Shown: piece by piece, positions 41,588-50,977 of the stretch
How the letters are laid out: every line of letters starts with the position of its first letter
Numbering within the stretch: position 1 is the stretch's first letter
Assembly: GCF_034355335.1 (NCBI RefSeq)
Contig: NZ_CP136422.1
Span: 3,258,501-3,322,500 of the forward strand
Origin: Blautia coccoides
GTDB lineage: Bacteria; Bacillota; Clostridia; Lachnospirales; Lachnospiraceae
Reading direction: 5' to 3'
DNA length: 64,000 nucleotides
The notes under the pieces: model-generated
Databases searched by the model: none
Told to the model about the DNA's origin: nothing
The model's input: the letters and a program-made list of their open reading frames with translations, nothing else
Translations under genes and position numbers: made by a program

Positions 41588-42880
41588 CTATTTGTAATAA
41601 TCAAAATCAAAGCCGTACATCCGTACTGTGTCGCCCTCTTCAATACCGGCTTCTTCCAAATCTGCCAGAATACCACTTTCTTTCAGGAATCTCTGGAAGA
41701 AAGAAAATCCTTTCTCTGAATCCAGATTGGTATAACCCAGCATCTTTTCAATTTTCGGTCCCTCAATATAGAACAGGTGCTCATCCTCTTCATCCTGTTT
41801 TACGGTATAAGGCAGATTTTCTGTGATCAGTACATCTTCCGGGAAAAATTCCTGTTCAAAAATAACTGGCTCCTTATCAATCTTATCCAGAAGACTCTTT
41901 ACATAATAAAGCAGCTCTTTCAGGCCTTTTCCTGTAGCCGCAGAAATTGAGAACACTTTGATTCCCTGAGGCTCAAACTCCTGCCGGATACACTCAACAG
42001 GATCTTCGTCCTCACTGTAAATCATATCTGTCTTATTGGCCGCGATGACCTGGGGACGCTCCATGAGCTTCGGATCATAAGCTTCCAGTTCTTTGTTGAT
42101 TTTATAGATATCATCTATGGGATCTCTTCCCTCTGTAGACGCAGCGTCCACCAGATGAATCAGTACACGGGTTCTCTCTATATGGCGCAGGAATTGGTGG
42201 CCAAGGCCGATACCTTCCGATGCCCCTTCGATCAGACCCGGAATATCCGCAATGACAAATCCATCACAGCCTTCCAGATCCACAACTCCAAGATGAGGAT
42301 TGATGGTTGTAAAGTGATAATTGGCGATCTGCGGTCTGGCATTGCTCACTCTTGTAAGCAAAGTTGACTTTCCTACATTTGGGAATCCGATCAGACCTAC
42401 ATCTGCTATCACCTTCAGCTCCAGCATAACCTCAAGCTCCTGTGCCGGCTGTCCCGGCTGCGCGTATTTTGGCACCTGCATGGTAGCTGTGGCATAGTTC
42501 ATGTTTCCTTTGCCGCCTTTTCCACCCCTTAACACGATTTGTCTTTTGTTTTCTCCGGACATATCAGCAATGACCTTTCCGGAAGCGGCTTCCTTGATCA
42601 CAGTCCCCTCCGGAACTTTGAGGATAATATCATTGCCGTCGGCGCCATGACATCTTTTCTTGCCGCCGTCCTGTCCGTTCTCTGCCGCATATTTTCGTTT
42701 ATGCCGATAATCGGTTAAGGCATTCAGACCTTTATCCACTTCAAAGATAACATCTCCGCCTCTGCCGCCATTGCCGCCGTCAGGACCGCCGTTGGGAACG
42801 TATAATTCTCTTCGGAAGCTCACATGGCCGTCACCGCCTTTTCCGGAACGGATCGCGATTTTTGCTCTGTCTGCAAACAT
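41588..42880 (-). CDS. obgE: GTPase ObgE/CgtA
   Basis: 430 residues. The glycine-rich Obg domain (1-158) has repeats such as GGPDGGNGGRGGDVIF and RGGKGGKGNMNYAT; the G domain has G1 GFPNVGKST, G3 DIPGLIEGA, G4 NKTD and G5 SAATGKG; the Gram-positive OCT domain forms the C-terminus (about 350-430) ending VRMYGFDFDYYK. An essential ribosome-assembly and stress GTPase. A terminator hairpin lies between rpmA and this gene, so its expression is partly separated from the ribosomal-protein genes. Confidence 0.97.
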   Translation of the reverse strand: MFADRAKIAIRSGKGGDGHVSFRRELYVPNGGPDGGNGGRGGDVIFEVDKGLNALTDYRHKRKYAAENGQDGGKKRCHGADGNDIILKVPEGTVIKEAASGKVIADMSGENKRQIVLRGGKGGKGNMNYATATMQVPKYAQPGQPAQELEVMLELKVIADVGLIGFPNVGKSTLLTRVSNARPQIANYHFTTINPHLGVVDLEGCDGFVIADIPGLIEGASEGIGLGHQFLRHIERTRVLIHLVDAASTEGRDPIDDIYKINKELEAYDPKLMERPQVIAANKTDMIYSEDEDPVECIRQEFEPQGIKVFSISAATGKGLKELLYYVKSLLDKIDKEPVIFEQEFFPEDVLITENLPYTVKQDEEDEHLFYIEGPKIEKMLGYTNLDSEKGFSFFQRFLKESGILADLEEAGIEEGDTVRMYGFDFDYYK

Positions 42881-42923
42881 AAAAACCTCTGACTTTCTAA
42901 ATCTGCCTTGGCAGATATATTGC

Positions 42924-42961
42924 TAAAAAAAGCGGCTTCAAACCAGAACGATTTGAAGCCC
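42924..42961 (-). terminator. Intra-operon terminator between rpmA and obgE
   Basis: On the minus strand GGCTTCAAA pairs with TTTGAAGCC (42952-42960 and 42934-42942) and runs into GC and TTTTTTT. It would uncouple abundant L21/L27 expression from obgE onward by partial termination. Confidence 0.88.
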
Positions 42962-43008
42962 CCCTTAATTCATGACAATAGAAAATCCGCCAAGCGCAGA
43001 TTCTATTG

Positions 43009-43296
43009 TTACTCTGCTGTTACCGGTACTACAGAAACCTGTTTTTTGTCTCTGCCTTTTCTCTCAAAACGAACAACACCATCTACTAATGCAAATAAAG
43101 TATCGTCGCCGCCGCGTCCTACATTCACACCCGGATGAATTTTTGTTCCGCGCTGTCTGTAAAGGATGTTTCCGGCTTTTACAAACTGTCCGTCTGCTCT
43201 CTTTGCGCCCAGTCTTTTAGATTCGGAATCTCTACCGTTCTTGGTAGAACCCACACCTTTTTTATGAGCGAAAAACTGAAGGTCCATTCTTAACAT
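43009..43296 (-). CDS. rpmA: 50S ribosomal protein L27 with Prp-cleaved N-terminal extension
   Basis: 95 residues. The start MLRMDLQFF is chosen for GAGGAGGTG just upstream; a longer frame has no site. [30 protein letters not shown] is the Firmicutes form in which Prp protease removes the first nine residues before ribosome assembly; the exposed AHKKG tail reaches the peptidyl-transferase centre. The prp gene lies immediately upstream in the operon. Remainder matches L27 ([34 protein letters not shown]). Confidence 0.97.
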   Translation of the reverse strand: MLRMDLQFFAHKKGVGSTKNGRDSESKRLGAKRADGQFVKAGNILYRQRGTKIHPGVNVGRGGDDTLFALVDGVVRFERKGRDKKQVSVVPVTAE

Positions 43297-43300
43297 GTCC

Positions 43301-43633
43301 TTACACCTCCTCGAATATGACATCAATATATTGTCTGTTTTCTTCTTCGTCTTCCATTCTCTGCAATCCGAGAATGAGGGAATTCAGCAACAATGCAGCC
43401 TCTTTGGAAGGTTTTGCCTCCAGCCTGAATACGATACCGCCATTTTCCCTGTCCACATCCACTTTAAAAGCATCATCTGTGAACTGTTCAATAGAATTTA
43501 CCGCATTGATGACAAGAGCGGAAATAGCCGCACAGACGATATCCTCGCCCTGTCTGGCATACCCGGCATGTCCACTGGTATCAAAGCCTGTCACAACGCC
43601 GTCACTGTTCTGATAAAACGTAATGTACGTCAT
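43301..43633 (-). CDS. prp: Ribosomal-processing cysteine protease Prp
   Basis: 110 residues. The catalytic pair is visible in [22 protein letters not shown]: His about 22 and Cys about 34. Cleaves the N-terminal extension of L27. Located between rplU and rpmA with gaps of 2 and 4 bp, the conserved arrangement in Firmicutes. Formerly named YsxB. Confidence 0.95.
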   Translation of the reverse strand: MTYITFYQNSDGVVTGFDTSGHAGYARQGEDIVCAAISALVINAVNSIEQFTDDAFKVDVDRENGGIVFRLEAKPSKEAALLLNSLILGLQRMEDEEENRQYIDVIFEEV

Positions 43634-43635
43634 AA

Positions 43636-43941
43636 TTAAGCGTTGATTTTTTCAATCTTAACTTTGGTGTACTGCTGTCTGTGACCGTTTTTCTTGTGGT
43701 ATCCGGTTTTCGGTTTATATTTGTAAACGATAACCTTTTTTGCTTTACCGTTTCCAACTACAGACGCGGTTACAGTAGCGCTTGCTACGTCGTCACCAAC
43801 TTTTAACCCATCATTGTTTACGGCAAGGACCTGGTCAAATGTAACAGTTTCTCCAGCTTCTGCTCCAAGTTTTTCTACTCTGATAACATCGCCTTCGGCT
43901 ACTTTGTACTGTTTACCACCTGTTGCAATAATTGCGTACAT
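43636..43941 (-). CDS. rplU: 50S ribosomal protein L21
   Basis: 101 residues starting [25 protein letters not shown] and ending [22 protein letters not shown], complete L21. AGGAGGTG precedes the ATG at 43941; the frame is open further upstream in the leader but without translation signals. First gene of the rplU-prp-rpmA unit, with a consensus-like promoter at 44030-44058 and a leader of about 85 nt that may be autoregulatory. Confidence 0.97.
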   Translation of the reverse strand: MYAIIATGGKQYKVAEGDVIRVEKLGAEAGETVTFDQVLAVNNDGLKVGDDVASATVTASVVGNGKAKKVIVYKYKPKTGYHKKNGHRQQYTKVKIEKINA

Positions 43942-44058
43942 ATGGCACCTCCTATTATCATTACTCGCCAAAATATGGTGGCTGACTATTTCACAGCGCT
44001 TCAAACCTCTTTGTGCGGCATACTCGCTTATAATAGCACAGGAATGTTTGTTCGTCAA
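43942..44058 (-). promoter_or_regulatory. rplU promoter and L21 leader
   Basis: On the minus strand TTGACG (44053-44058), 17 bp, TATTAT (44030-44035). The transcript would start near 44023 and carry about 80 nt before rplU. In this position Firmicutes carry the L21 leader RNA, thought to bind L21. I see short complementary segments but did not derive a firm fold. Confidence 0.7.
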
Positions 44059-44124
44059 TATAATCTTGAAAATTTTACAAAAAATTTGTTTAATCTGTTT
44101 ACCTTCAGTAAATCTGCTTCTTAA

Positions 44125-45129
44125 CTACAGCAGCCGTAAGAAAACGGTAAAATTCTCCACCGGACTTTGTCTTATCATTTGCCACAGGGAATCGTCGAAG
44201 AAAATTCCGTATAAAAACAATACTCCGCCTATCATAGCCGGTATGACTGAAGAGACTGTGAGAAATACGATCCAAAATGTCTGATGCTCTTTCGGAAAAT
44301 AAGGTACCTTTCTGCCCTTTTCTCTCCGCAGGAGATAACCTGCGGTATAGATGGCAAATGGTGCCACGCAGCCAATTGCCACATAGATACCAAGAGCCGC
44401 TACAGGAATACCAAACTCCATCAGATATTCTGCACTGGCCGCTGTATCACTCTCAGTCTGGCCAAAGGAGAGAAGCGTGGGCAGAAAATTGTTGGCAAAA
44501 TGGAACAGGGCCGGATAAACCATATTCTCAGTTCTGAGCATCAGCCAGGACAACGCCCCGCCCAAAAGCGCAGTGGGCATAAAACGCCATACGCTCCCAT
44601 GAAACAAACCAAACAAAAGTCCCATGATCAGCACGATCAGCCATTCTCGTTTCAGGCTTTTCAGGCCGTGAAGAATGACGCCTCTGTGCATGGCCTCTTC
44701 ACAGACAGCAGGCATTACGGCAGTGATAAAAATGGAGATCAGCAGCGGCACACTCGCAATTATATCGTTCAGTGCGCTGCTTGTCCCAAACATCTGCTCA
44801 GGAAACAGCCATGCGATCACCATAGTCACCGGCAGCACCAATGCGTATACTCCTGCCCAGAGCAGCAGTGTGCCGAAAATTTTACTCCATGACGGTTTTC
44901 TCACTGGAAAAACCTCTGCGAAATCTGCGCCGCAAAGTGCTGTGATCCCCACTGACAGTAAAAGGAGATACAGCTCTGTCATAGCCAGCCCGTACATTCC
45001 AAATTTCATCTGCATCCATGCAATAATTGTATAATAAGACACCATAACCAGCACAAAAAGAAGAATTCCATGCACCGGTCTCAGCCGCTTCTTTTGATGG
45101 TTCATAAAATCATCGTATTTTCTCTCCAT
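44125..45129 (-). CDS. CPBP-family intramembrane metalloprotease
   Basis: 334 residues with about eight hydrophobic segments. CPBP (Abi/CAAX protease) motifs are CEEAMHRGVILHGL (EExxxR), LLFGLFHGSVWRFMPTALLGG (FxxxH) and ALFHFANN (HxxxN). Membrane glutamic-type protease family; Abi members have been linked to bacteriocin self-immunity, others have no known role. Its ATG lies within the 3' end of the NUDIX gene (20-bp overlap), so it is coupled to that gene, and it ends about 70 bp before the rplU promoter. Confidence 0.88.
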   Translation of the reverse strand: MERKYDDFMNHQKKRLRPVHGILLFVLVMVSYYTIIAWMQMKFGMYGLAMTELYLLLLSVGITALCGADFAEVFPVRKPSWSKIFGTLLLWAGVYALVLPVTMVIAWLFPEQMFGTSSALNDIIASVPLLISIFITAVMPAVCEEAMHRGVILHGLKSLKREWLIVLIMGLLFGLFHGSVWRFMPTALLGGALSWLMLRTENMVYPALFHFANNFLPTLLSFGQTESDTAASAEYLMEFGIPVAALGIYVAIGCVAPFAIYTAGYLLRREKGRKVPYFPKEHQTFWIVFLTVSSVIPAMIGGVLFLYGIFFDDSLWQMIRQSPVENFTVFLRLL

Positions 45130-45601
45130 CTAGCACCGCCTCCCGCAAGGTATCACCCTGATACATTAACTTCAGGGAGAAGAACGGATGGTCCTCCTCC
45201 AAAAGCTTGAAGAATATCTTATCCCCCTCCCAAAGGTTCAGATTCAGCACTTCTTTTTTCTGCACCCATTCCAGAATGCCCTCATTGCAGGCACATAAAG
45301 TACCTTCATATCCATCTGCTGTGTACAGACACATATATTCCGTGTCCGGCTCCCCTGCCAGGGGTTTGAAAATAAATGTGACAATGCCTCTAAATTTATA
45401 AGAGGTCAGGGTCAGTCCGGTCTCCTCTTTCACTTCCCGTAAAAGACAATCTTCCGGACTTTCATCTTCCTCAAAATGTCCGCCGACACCGATCCATTTG
45501 TCCTTATTTACATCAGACTCCTTTTTGATCCGGTGCAGCATCAGATAGCTGTCGCCTTTCTCAATATAACACAGCGTTGTAAGCATGGATTTTACTTTCA
45601 T
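45110..45601 (-). CDS. NUDIX hydrolase (MutT/8-oxo-dGTP diphosphatase-like)
   Basis: 163 residues. Complete Nudix box GGHFEEDESPEDCLLREVKEETGL (about 41-64), with the REVKEETGL core holding the metal-binding glutamates. Starts with a beta strand ATLCYIEKGDSYLMLHR-like pattern found in the 8-oxo-dGTP diphosphatase subgroup. Follows rng by 8 bp and overlaps the CPBP gene. Substrate not proven. Confidence 0.9.
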   Translation of the reverse strand: MKVKSMLTTLCYIEKGDSYLMLHRIKKESDVNKDKWIGVGGHFEEDESPEDCLLREVKEETGLTLTSYKFRGIVTFIFKPLAGEPDTEYMCLYTADGYEGTLCACNEGILEWVQKKEVLNLNLWEGDKIFFKLLEEDHPFFSLKLMYQGDTLREAVLDGEKIR

Positions 45602-45609
45602 AACTATGA

Positions 45610-46818
45610 TTACCTTACACTTTCCTGATATTCTTCCCGAAGCTCTTCTGCCAGGGATTTTCTTATTTTTTTGCGGGTCACTTCCACAATATTCAGTTTT
45701 GTAATGTCCACCACATTCCCCTTTACAGGATCCTGGTTCAGGTATCTCTGCAGAGTCTGCAGCAGCTCATCTTTGTCTTTCTGCTCTTTCAGATTGATAA
45801 AATCTATTAAAATCATACCGGACAGATTGCGGAGACGCAGTTGTCTGGCAATCTCCTTTGCCGCCTCCAGATTGATTTTTCGGAAAGTCTCCTGCATATC
45901 TTTTTTACCGGTATATTTTCCGGTATTCACGTCTATGGAGACAAATGCCTCCGTCTGCTGGATGACCAGAAAAGCCCCTGATTTCAGCCATACTTTCTCA
46001 GACAGAGCTTCCTTCAGAACCGTTTCCAGTGAATATAATCGTGGCAGGGGCAAAAGCTTGTCCTCATACAGACGCAGCTTCTCTGCCGGCATTCCGTAAT
46101 ACTCCAGATAACGGGCAACCTGCTCGTAAAGTTCCCTGTTGTCTGTGACGATCTCTTCCAGGTCCTGCTCATATACATTCTGCAAAACCTGCAAATATTC
46201 CGGCTGGTTTTCATAGATCAGGGAAAAACAGGTTCTGGTCAAAGCTTTTTCTTTCACTTGGCGCAAACATTCCAAAAGCCGATCAAGCTCAGAGAGAAGC
46301 TCTTCCTCTGCCGCATTTCTGCTGTTGGTACGAACGATCACTCCGGCATCCTTCGGAAGAACAGGCTGCAATGTTTCTTTCAGTCTTTTTTTCTCCTCCG
46401 CGTTTAATTTTCCTGAAAAACCAGGCATTGCCCAGACAGCGGTAACTACCAGATATCTTCCCGGAAAATTCAGATCGCAGGTTACACAGGGGAGTTTTCC
46501 CCTGATAGGTTCCCTGCACACCTGCACCAAAAGCTCATCGCCCGGCTTCAGCTTTCCGCTTTTTTTCCTGTTTGTATAAAGAGGAACTGACTTTTCATCC
46601 ATTGAATAATAACACATGATACCGTCAGCAATCTCTATAAAGGCCGCACGAATATTTTCAGCGATATTTTTTACTTTTCCCACATAAATGTTGCCCAGAA
46701 TACTCTTATGCTCAAACTGGCATATGTCAAGCTGACAGACCTTCCTGTCCTGTATCAGAGCCGCTGTCAGCCGTTTCCTGCCGGAAATATCCATAGGTGT
46801 CAGGATCAGCTTACTCAA
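45610..46818 (-). CDS. rng: Ribonuclease E/G family endoribonuclease (RNase G-like)
   Basis: 402 residues from a TTG start (46816-46818) overlapping the preceding gene's stop by 8 bp, with GAGGAAA just before it; LSKLILTPMD is the usual N-terminus, and a longer frame to 46917 lacks homology. S1 domain about residues 35-115 (GNIYVGKVKNIAENIRAAFIEIADG), RNase H-like region, and DNase I-like catalytic part with AFVSIDVNTGKYTG and GMILIDFINL, the two metal-binding Asp. The protein stops soon after EVTRKKIRKSL, so the zinc-link CPxCxG motif of enterobacterial RNase E/G is absent. Confidence 0.92.
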   Translation of the reverse strand: MSKLILTPMDISGRKRLTAALIQDRKVCQLDICQFEHKSILGNIYVGKVKNIAENIRAAFIEIADGIMCYYSMDEKSVPLYTNRKKSGKLKPGDELLVQVCREPIRGKLPCVTCDLNFPGRYLVVTAVWAMPGFSGKLNAEEKKRLKETLQPVLPKDAGVIVRTNSRNAAEEELLSELDRLLECLRQVKEKALTRTCFSLIYENQPEYLQVLQNVYEQDLEEIVTDNRELYEQVARYLEYYGMPAEKLRLYEDKLLPLPRLYSLETVLKEALSEKVWLKSGAFLVIQQTEAFVSIDVNTGKYTGKKDMQETFRKINLEAAKEIARQLRLRNLSGMILIDFINLKEQKDKDELLQTLQRYLNQDPVKGNVVDITKLNIVEVTRKKIRKSLAEELREEYQESVR

Positions 46819-47527
46819 TTTCCTCACCCAAAGCTTCCAGCGGCACGAGATGCCGCTCCTCCTCCGTGCCGGTATCGGCATAAAGTTCACTTCTATGCAC
46901 CATAAAAGCCCATTCATCGTAAGGCACGCCTAAAAACTGGCAAAAAGCTTCCATGACAAGCTCCGGCTTTGTATTATTAGAGCTTCCGGCAGCCAAAGTC
47001 AGATAAATATGCCCTTCTTTTTCTTCCATATGATAAATAAACGGACGGATATCCACTTCTTTTTCACTTTTCTTTGTTTTTTTCATGATCAGAATAGACG
47101 GCTGTTCTGTGAACTCCAAAATCTTATTTTTCCAATCCTCTGATGGTTCTTTTCCCTCACGAAATGTCAGCACATAATCAGCGGCAGCCACAAGAGACAT
47201 GGCCTTTCCCGCTTTTCCGTCTTCCACCTGGTGGATACTTAATATACGCATTCCATCCACCATGGCATCATTCAGCTTTTTGACCATTTCTTTAGAGGAA
47301 AATACGCTTTTCAGCTCCAGATCAAAGTATTCGCCTGTGCTGGTTATTCCAACTCCTAAAGGAGACGCGAAAGACATGATCATATGAGGGCTGTATCCCT
47401 CAGAAAATGAAGCGTTCAGCCCTGCGCGCTTTACAGCTTTCTGGAAGTACCGCATAATATCAAGATGGCCGATAAATTTCATTGCTCCCTCTTTCGCAAA
47501 TTTCACTCTAACCTTCAATGCAGACAC
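46811..47527 (-). CDS. TIGR03936-family radical-SAM-linked protein (DUF2344)
   Basis: 238 residues starting VRVKFAKEGAMKFIGHLDIMRYFQKAVKRAGL and containing FSEGYSPHMIMSFASPLGVGITSTGEYFD, hallmarks of DUF2344/TIGR03936. It always accompanies the TIGR03960 radical SAM protein and often RNase G, as here. The start lies within the end of the radical SAM gene (20-bp overlap) and the end overlaps rng. Biochemical role unknown; a modification of tRNA or ribosome is suspected from context only. Confidence 0.93.
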   Translation of the reverse strand: MSALKVRVKFAKEGAMKFIGHLDIMRYFQKAVKRAGLNASFSEGYSPHMIMSFASPLGVGITSTGEYFDLELKSVFSSKEMVKKLNDAMVDGMRILSIHQVEDGKAGKAMSLVAAADYVLTFREGKEPSEDWKNKILEFTEQPSILIMKKTKKSEKEVDIRPFIYHMEEKEGHIYLTLAAGSSNNTKPELVMEAFCQFLGVPYDEWAFMVHRSELYADTGTEEERHLVPLEALGEEIE

Positions 47528-49367
47528 CTCCTTTGTAAGAAGCTGCGCCGCAACCGGAACATTTTTCCCGACAGTTCGGCGTCACAACTCCCTCTTTCGC
47601 TCTCTCCCATTCCTTCAAAAGGAATTTTTTCGTCACTCCTGCATGGATGAAATCCCAAGGGAACAATTCATCAGCCGGACGCTCACGGAGCGTATAGAAT
47701 TCCGGATCAATGCCCAGTTCTTCAAAAGCCTTCATCCAGATATCATATCGGAAATATTCAGACCACGCGTCAAAAATAGCTCCGTTTTTGTAGGCCAGCT
47801 CCAAAACATCACAGATCCGTCTGTCACCCCGCGCCAAAATCCCCTCCAGCACCGTGACGTCTGCCTCGTGATAGTTGTATTTAATACTCTTTTGATTTAA
47901 CTGCGCACGGATTTCATCTTTTACCACTTTCGCCTTTGCCAGATACTCCTCTTTGCGGCACATGGAAGCCCACTGGAAAGGAGTAAAAGGTTTCGGCACG
48001 AAAAAGGAGGTACTTGCTACGATCTGACATCTGCCCCGGCGCTGTTCTTTCGGAATTTCATAGTATTTCTTTGCAACCTCTTCGGCGAGATGGGCGATAC
48101 CTTTCATATCCTCCTCCGTCTCTGTGGGAAGTCCCAGCATAAAATACAGCTTTACTCTGGTCCAGCCTCCGGCAAAAGCTTCGGCCGCGCCGTTAAGGAT
48201 CACTTCCTCTGTCAGTCCTTTATTAATGACATCACGCATACGCTGCGTTCCCGCTTCGGGAGCAAAGGTCAGACTGCTCTTCTTGATATCCTGGACTTTA
48301 CTCATGACATCCAGAGAAAAGGCATCAATACGCAGGGAGGGCAGAGAGATATTTACATTTCTTGCAGAGCACTCGCTGATCAGATGATCGATCAGCTCCG
48401 GCAGTTTGGAATAATCGCTGGAGCTTAAGGAACTCAGTGAAATCTCCTCATGTCCGGTACTTTCAAGCATAGCCTGAGCCGTTTTTTTCAGGAACTCCAC
48501 ATCCCGTTCCCTGGTAGGCCTGTAAATCATACCAGCCTGGCAGAAACGGCAGCCACGGATACATCCCCGCTGGATTTCCAGGGTAACGCGGTCCTGTGTT
48601 GCCTTGATAAATGGTACAACAGGTTTTTCCGGATAACAGACATCTGAGAGATCCATAACCACCTGTTTTTCTATTTTCTCTTTTGAATGGGGATTATTCG
48701 GAGTAAAGGATGCCAGTGTTCCATCCTCGTTGTACGCTGCGTCATAAAATGCAGGAACATAGATGCCCGGTATCTCTGCCGCGCGCTCTAAAAATTCTTT
48801 TTTGCTTTTTCCCGCATTTTTGAATTCCTTATATATATTAAGGAATTCATCGAAAACCGTTTCCCCTTCACCAATATAAAAAACATCAAAGAATTCTGCC
48901 AGCGGCTCGGGATTATAGGTACATGGGCCTCCGCCCATAACGATCGGATATTCTTCTCCTCTGTCTTTGGAACGTAGGGGTATCCGGCTTAAATCCAGGA
49001 TTTGCAGGATATTCGTATAACACATCTCGTATTGGATGGTTATACCAAGAAAATCAAAATCTTTTATGGGATCCTGGGATTCCAGAGCAAAGAGAGGGAT
49101 TTCCTTTTCCCGCATGACAGCGTCCAAATCCGGCCAAGGGGAATAGACACGTTCACACCATACATCCTCCCTTTTATTAAACATATCATATAATATCTGA
49201 ATTCCCAGATGTGACATTCCGATTTCGTAGACGTCCGGGAAGCACATGGCAAACCGCACGTCCACCTTACTTGCGTCCTTATTTACCGAATTTACCTCAT
49301 TGCCAATGTAGCGTGCTGGCTTCTCGATTTTCAGTAATATTTCATCACTTAAAGCTAGTTTTCTCAT
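47508..49367 (-). CDS. TIGR03960-family B12-binding radical SAM protein
   Basis: 619 residues. N-terminal B12-binding-like domain (about 35-180, DVYEIGMSHLGIQILYDMFN, GGGPCTYNPEPLAEFFDVFYIGEGE). Radical SAM core with the cluster motif RGCIRGCRFCQAG (CxxxCxxC, about 266-274) and TFAPEAGTQRMRDVINKG downstream. The C-terminus has a second Cys set, CREKCSGCGA. First gene of the unit that continues to TIGR03936, rng, NUDIX and CPBP. The reaction is not known; the fold resembles methylthiotransferases and B12 radical methylases. Confidence 0.93.
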   Translation of the reverse strand: MRKLALSDEILLKIEKPARYIGNEVNSVNKDASKVDVRFAMCFPDVYEIGMSHLGIQILYDMFNKREDVWCERVYSPWPDLDAVMREKEIPLFALESQDPIKDFDFLGITIQYEMCYTNILQILDLSRIPLRSKDRGEEYPIVMGGGPCTYNPEPLAEFFDVFYIGEGETVFDEFLNIYKEFKNAGKSKKEFLERAAEIPGIYVPAFYDAAYNEDGTLASFTPNNPHSKEKIEKQVVMDLSDVCYPEKPVVPFIKATQDRVTLEIQRGCIRGCRFCQAGMIYRPTRERDVEFLKKTAQAMLESTGHEEISLSSLSSSDYSKLPELIDHLISECSARNVNISLPSLRIDAFSLDVMSKVQDIKKSSLTFAPEAGTQRMRDVINKGLTEEVILNGAAEAFAGGWTRVKLYFMLGLPTETEEDMKGIAHLAEEVAKKYYEIPKEQRRGRCQIVASTSFFVPKPFTPFQWASMCRKEEYLAKAKVVKDEIRAQLNQKSIKYNYHEADVTVLEGILARGDRRICDVLELAYKNGAIFDAWSEYFRYDIWMKAFEELGIDPEFYTLRERPADELFPWDFIHAGVTKKFLLKEWERAKEGVVTPNCREKCSGCGAASYKGGVCIEG

Positions 49368-49689
49368 ATTTTTCCTCTCATTTTTTGTTACTAAATCACA
49401 AATTTGAAGTTGCCTTGTGAAGATGAAATTCCTCTCTTTTTATATGCATTTTAAGTCCTTATCTGCACTGTATTTTTATACACTTCAATGCATAATGGGT
49501 TAAAAATAGAGGTCAGGTCACAAATAGCACTTTTTTCAAATCTGCGCTACTATGCATAATCATACAGCATTATGCAACATAGTCTGATACAGAAAGATGA
49601 TTTTCTGTAAATCCTTTATTAATGCAATCTTAGATATTATATACATTTTGAGGAATAACTTCAAGTAGATATGTACGATCAATGTCAAT

Positions 49690-50068
49690 ATCCAGTCCGT
49701 TTTCCGCCCCGGCAGGACATACATTGCAAAATCTGTAATCTCTACAGCAACATCATACACGATTTTTGTTGTATCTACATAAGTGTCATTCGCAAATACC
49801 GGAGAATAATGCCCCAGACATCTATGGCTTTTATACTAATCTCGTATTCTGCTAAGACTGTTGCATATGTGTTCCTTAAGAAACGCCACTGCATATCTTC
49901 AAATCCGCATGACTTAAGAAGCCGTTTAAAAGCAGGTCCTGCGAAGCTCCTATGGTACGACCCCGTTTTCCCGGCAGAATAGATATCCCAAATCAAGAAA
50001 ATCCGAGAAATTACTGCGCAGTTCTTCATCAAAAAAAATATTAGTACAATAGTATCCTGTTATCATTT
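49690..50068 (-). pseudogene. Tyrosine recombinase (integrase) C-terminal remnant
   Basis: Pieces of a phage/ICE integrase catalytic domain in different frames on the minus strand: YHRSFAGPAFKRLLKSCGFEDMQWRFLRNTYATVLAEYEISIKAIDVW (in one frame, with the box equivalent to HDLRHTYAT decayed to RFLRNTYAT), then GHYSPVFANDTYVDTTKIVYDVAVEITDF in another frame. At least two frameshifts and loss of the N-terminus. It marks the edge of an accessory insertion next to the conserved radical-SAM operon. Confidence 0.75.
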
Positions 50069-50090
50069 TCTCACCTCATCAAACTGGATT

Positions 50091-50429
50091 TTATTTCTTT
50101 TCCAGTTCGTCTAACATTTTGCGATTATCACTTCCAGTTGGCACATAACTGTTTATGTACTGGCATGGGTACTCATTACATTCTGCACAATGAGAAATGC
50201 TTTTGTGCATACCGCACTTTCTCATAAGACATTCTTTACACATCTTCTCATTTACTCCAACTACTGAGTGACACCCCGTACAATTCATATCTTCTTTTAC
50301 AAACTCAAATGTGTCTGTAGAATATTCGATTGCTAATTTCTCTTTTAGTTCTTCATTATTCGTCTTGGTTGCAATGTATACAGGACATTGCGAACACACC
50401 AAACCACAAAATGCAATACTCTTTTCCAT
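50091..50429 (-). CDS. DUF3795-like cysteine-rich protein
   Basis: 112 residues from the ATG at 50429 (AAAGGAG upstream). Cysteine clusters: FCGLVCSQCPVY, CTGCHS, CKECLMRKCGMHKSISHCAECNEYPC; paralogous to 33613-33993. Likely metal-binding, cytoplasmic, function unknown. Isolated single gene; AAACTGGATT follows its stop (50081-50090), part of a motif recurring behind several genes here. Confidence 0.78.
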   Translation of the reverse strand: MEKSIAFCGLVCSQCPVYIATKTNNEELKEKLAIEYSTDTFEFVKEDMNCTGCHSVVGVNEKMCKECLMRKCGMHKSISHCAECNEYPCQYINSYVPTGSDNRKMLDELEKK

Positions 50430-50450
50430 ACTTTCTCCTTTCAAAACTGC

Positions 50451-50482
50451 GATTTTTTCAGTTTGGCAAACTGGAATTTGAC
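50451..50482. repeat. Intergenic repeat with CAGTTT/AAACTG hairpin
   Basis: GATTTTTTCAGTTT, GGC, AAACTGGAATTTGAC. Almost the same 32-bp sequence is at 60391-60422. Stem TTCAGTTT/AAACTGGAA with one unpaired G. Shorter versions follow other gene ends: AAACTGGAATTTGAAG at 50953-50968 and AAACTGGATT at 50081-50090. Confidence 0.7.
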
Positions 50483-50510
50483 GCACTGTAGATTATCCTC
50501 ATTTTACATA

Positions 50511-50885
50511 CTACATCTGAAATGCCGTTATCCAAAAACATATTCCGGCTATAAGTGAAAGCGGAGTCATCACATATTTTTCTTTCCTACTTTTTGAAAT
50601 AATGTTCATAATAGTATTCAAAGATAGGTAAGCGGCAAAGAAGAAACAAATATATTTAGTAACCTTAAAAGACAACCATAAGGAAATAAACCCTCCGGCT
50701 TGCAAAACAATTATCATTGCAAAAATTTGGACAGCAAACGAAATGACTGCCATAACTCTAAATTTCTTAGGTAAGATTTTATGTTGTCCACCCATTGTAA
50801 ATTCGCCCAAAGGCAAACCGCAAGCAACAAGAACTGTCATAGTTGCTATAACTCCAAATAATACTGCACCTAATATTGAAATCAT
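50511..50885 (-). CDS. Small four-helix membrane protein, unknown
   Basis: 124 residues, four hydrophobic segments (about 4-24, 43-63, 70-92, 104-122). Short charged loops such as HKILPKKFR and SKSRKEKY fit positive-inside topology with both ends outside or inside the same face. GGGAGA lies upstream. No family recognised. Single gene in the AT-rich accessory cluster. Confidence 0.65.
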   Translation of the reverse strand: MISILGAVLFGVIATMTVLVACGLPLGEFTMGGQHKILPKKFRVMAVISFAVQIFAMIIVLQAGGFISLWLSFKVTKYICFFFAAYLSLNTIMNIISKSRKEKYVMTPLSLIAGICFWITAFQM

Positions 50886-50977
50886 AAATCAATATTCTCC
50901 CTTCGCAAAATACAAAAAATTTCAATTACAAATTCAAATTTCTCTCTCGGATAAACTGGAATTTGAAGATATTGTTA

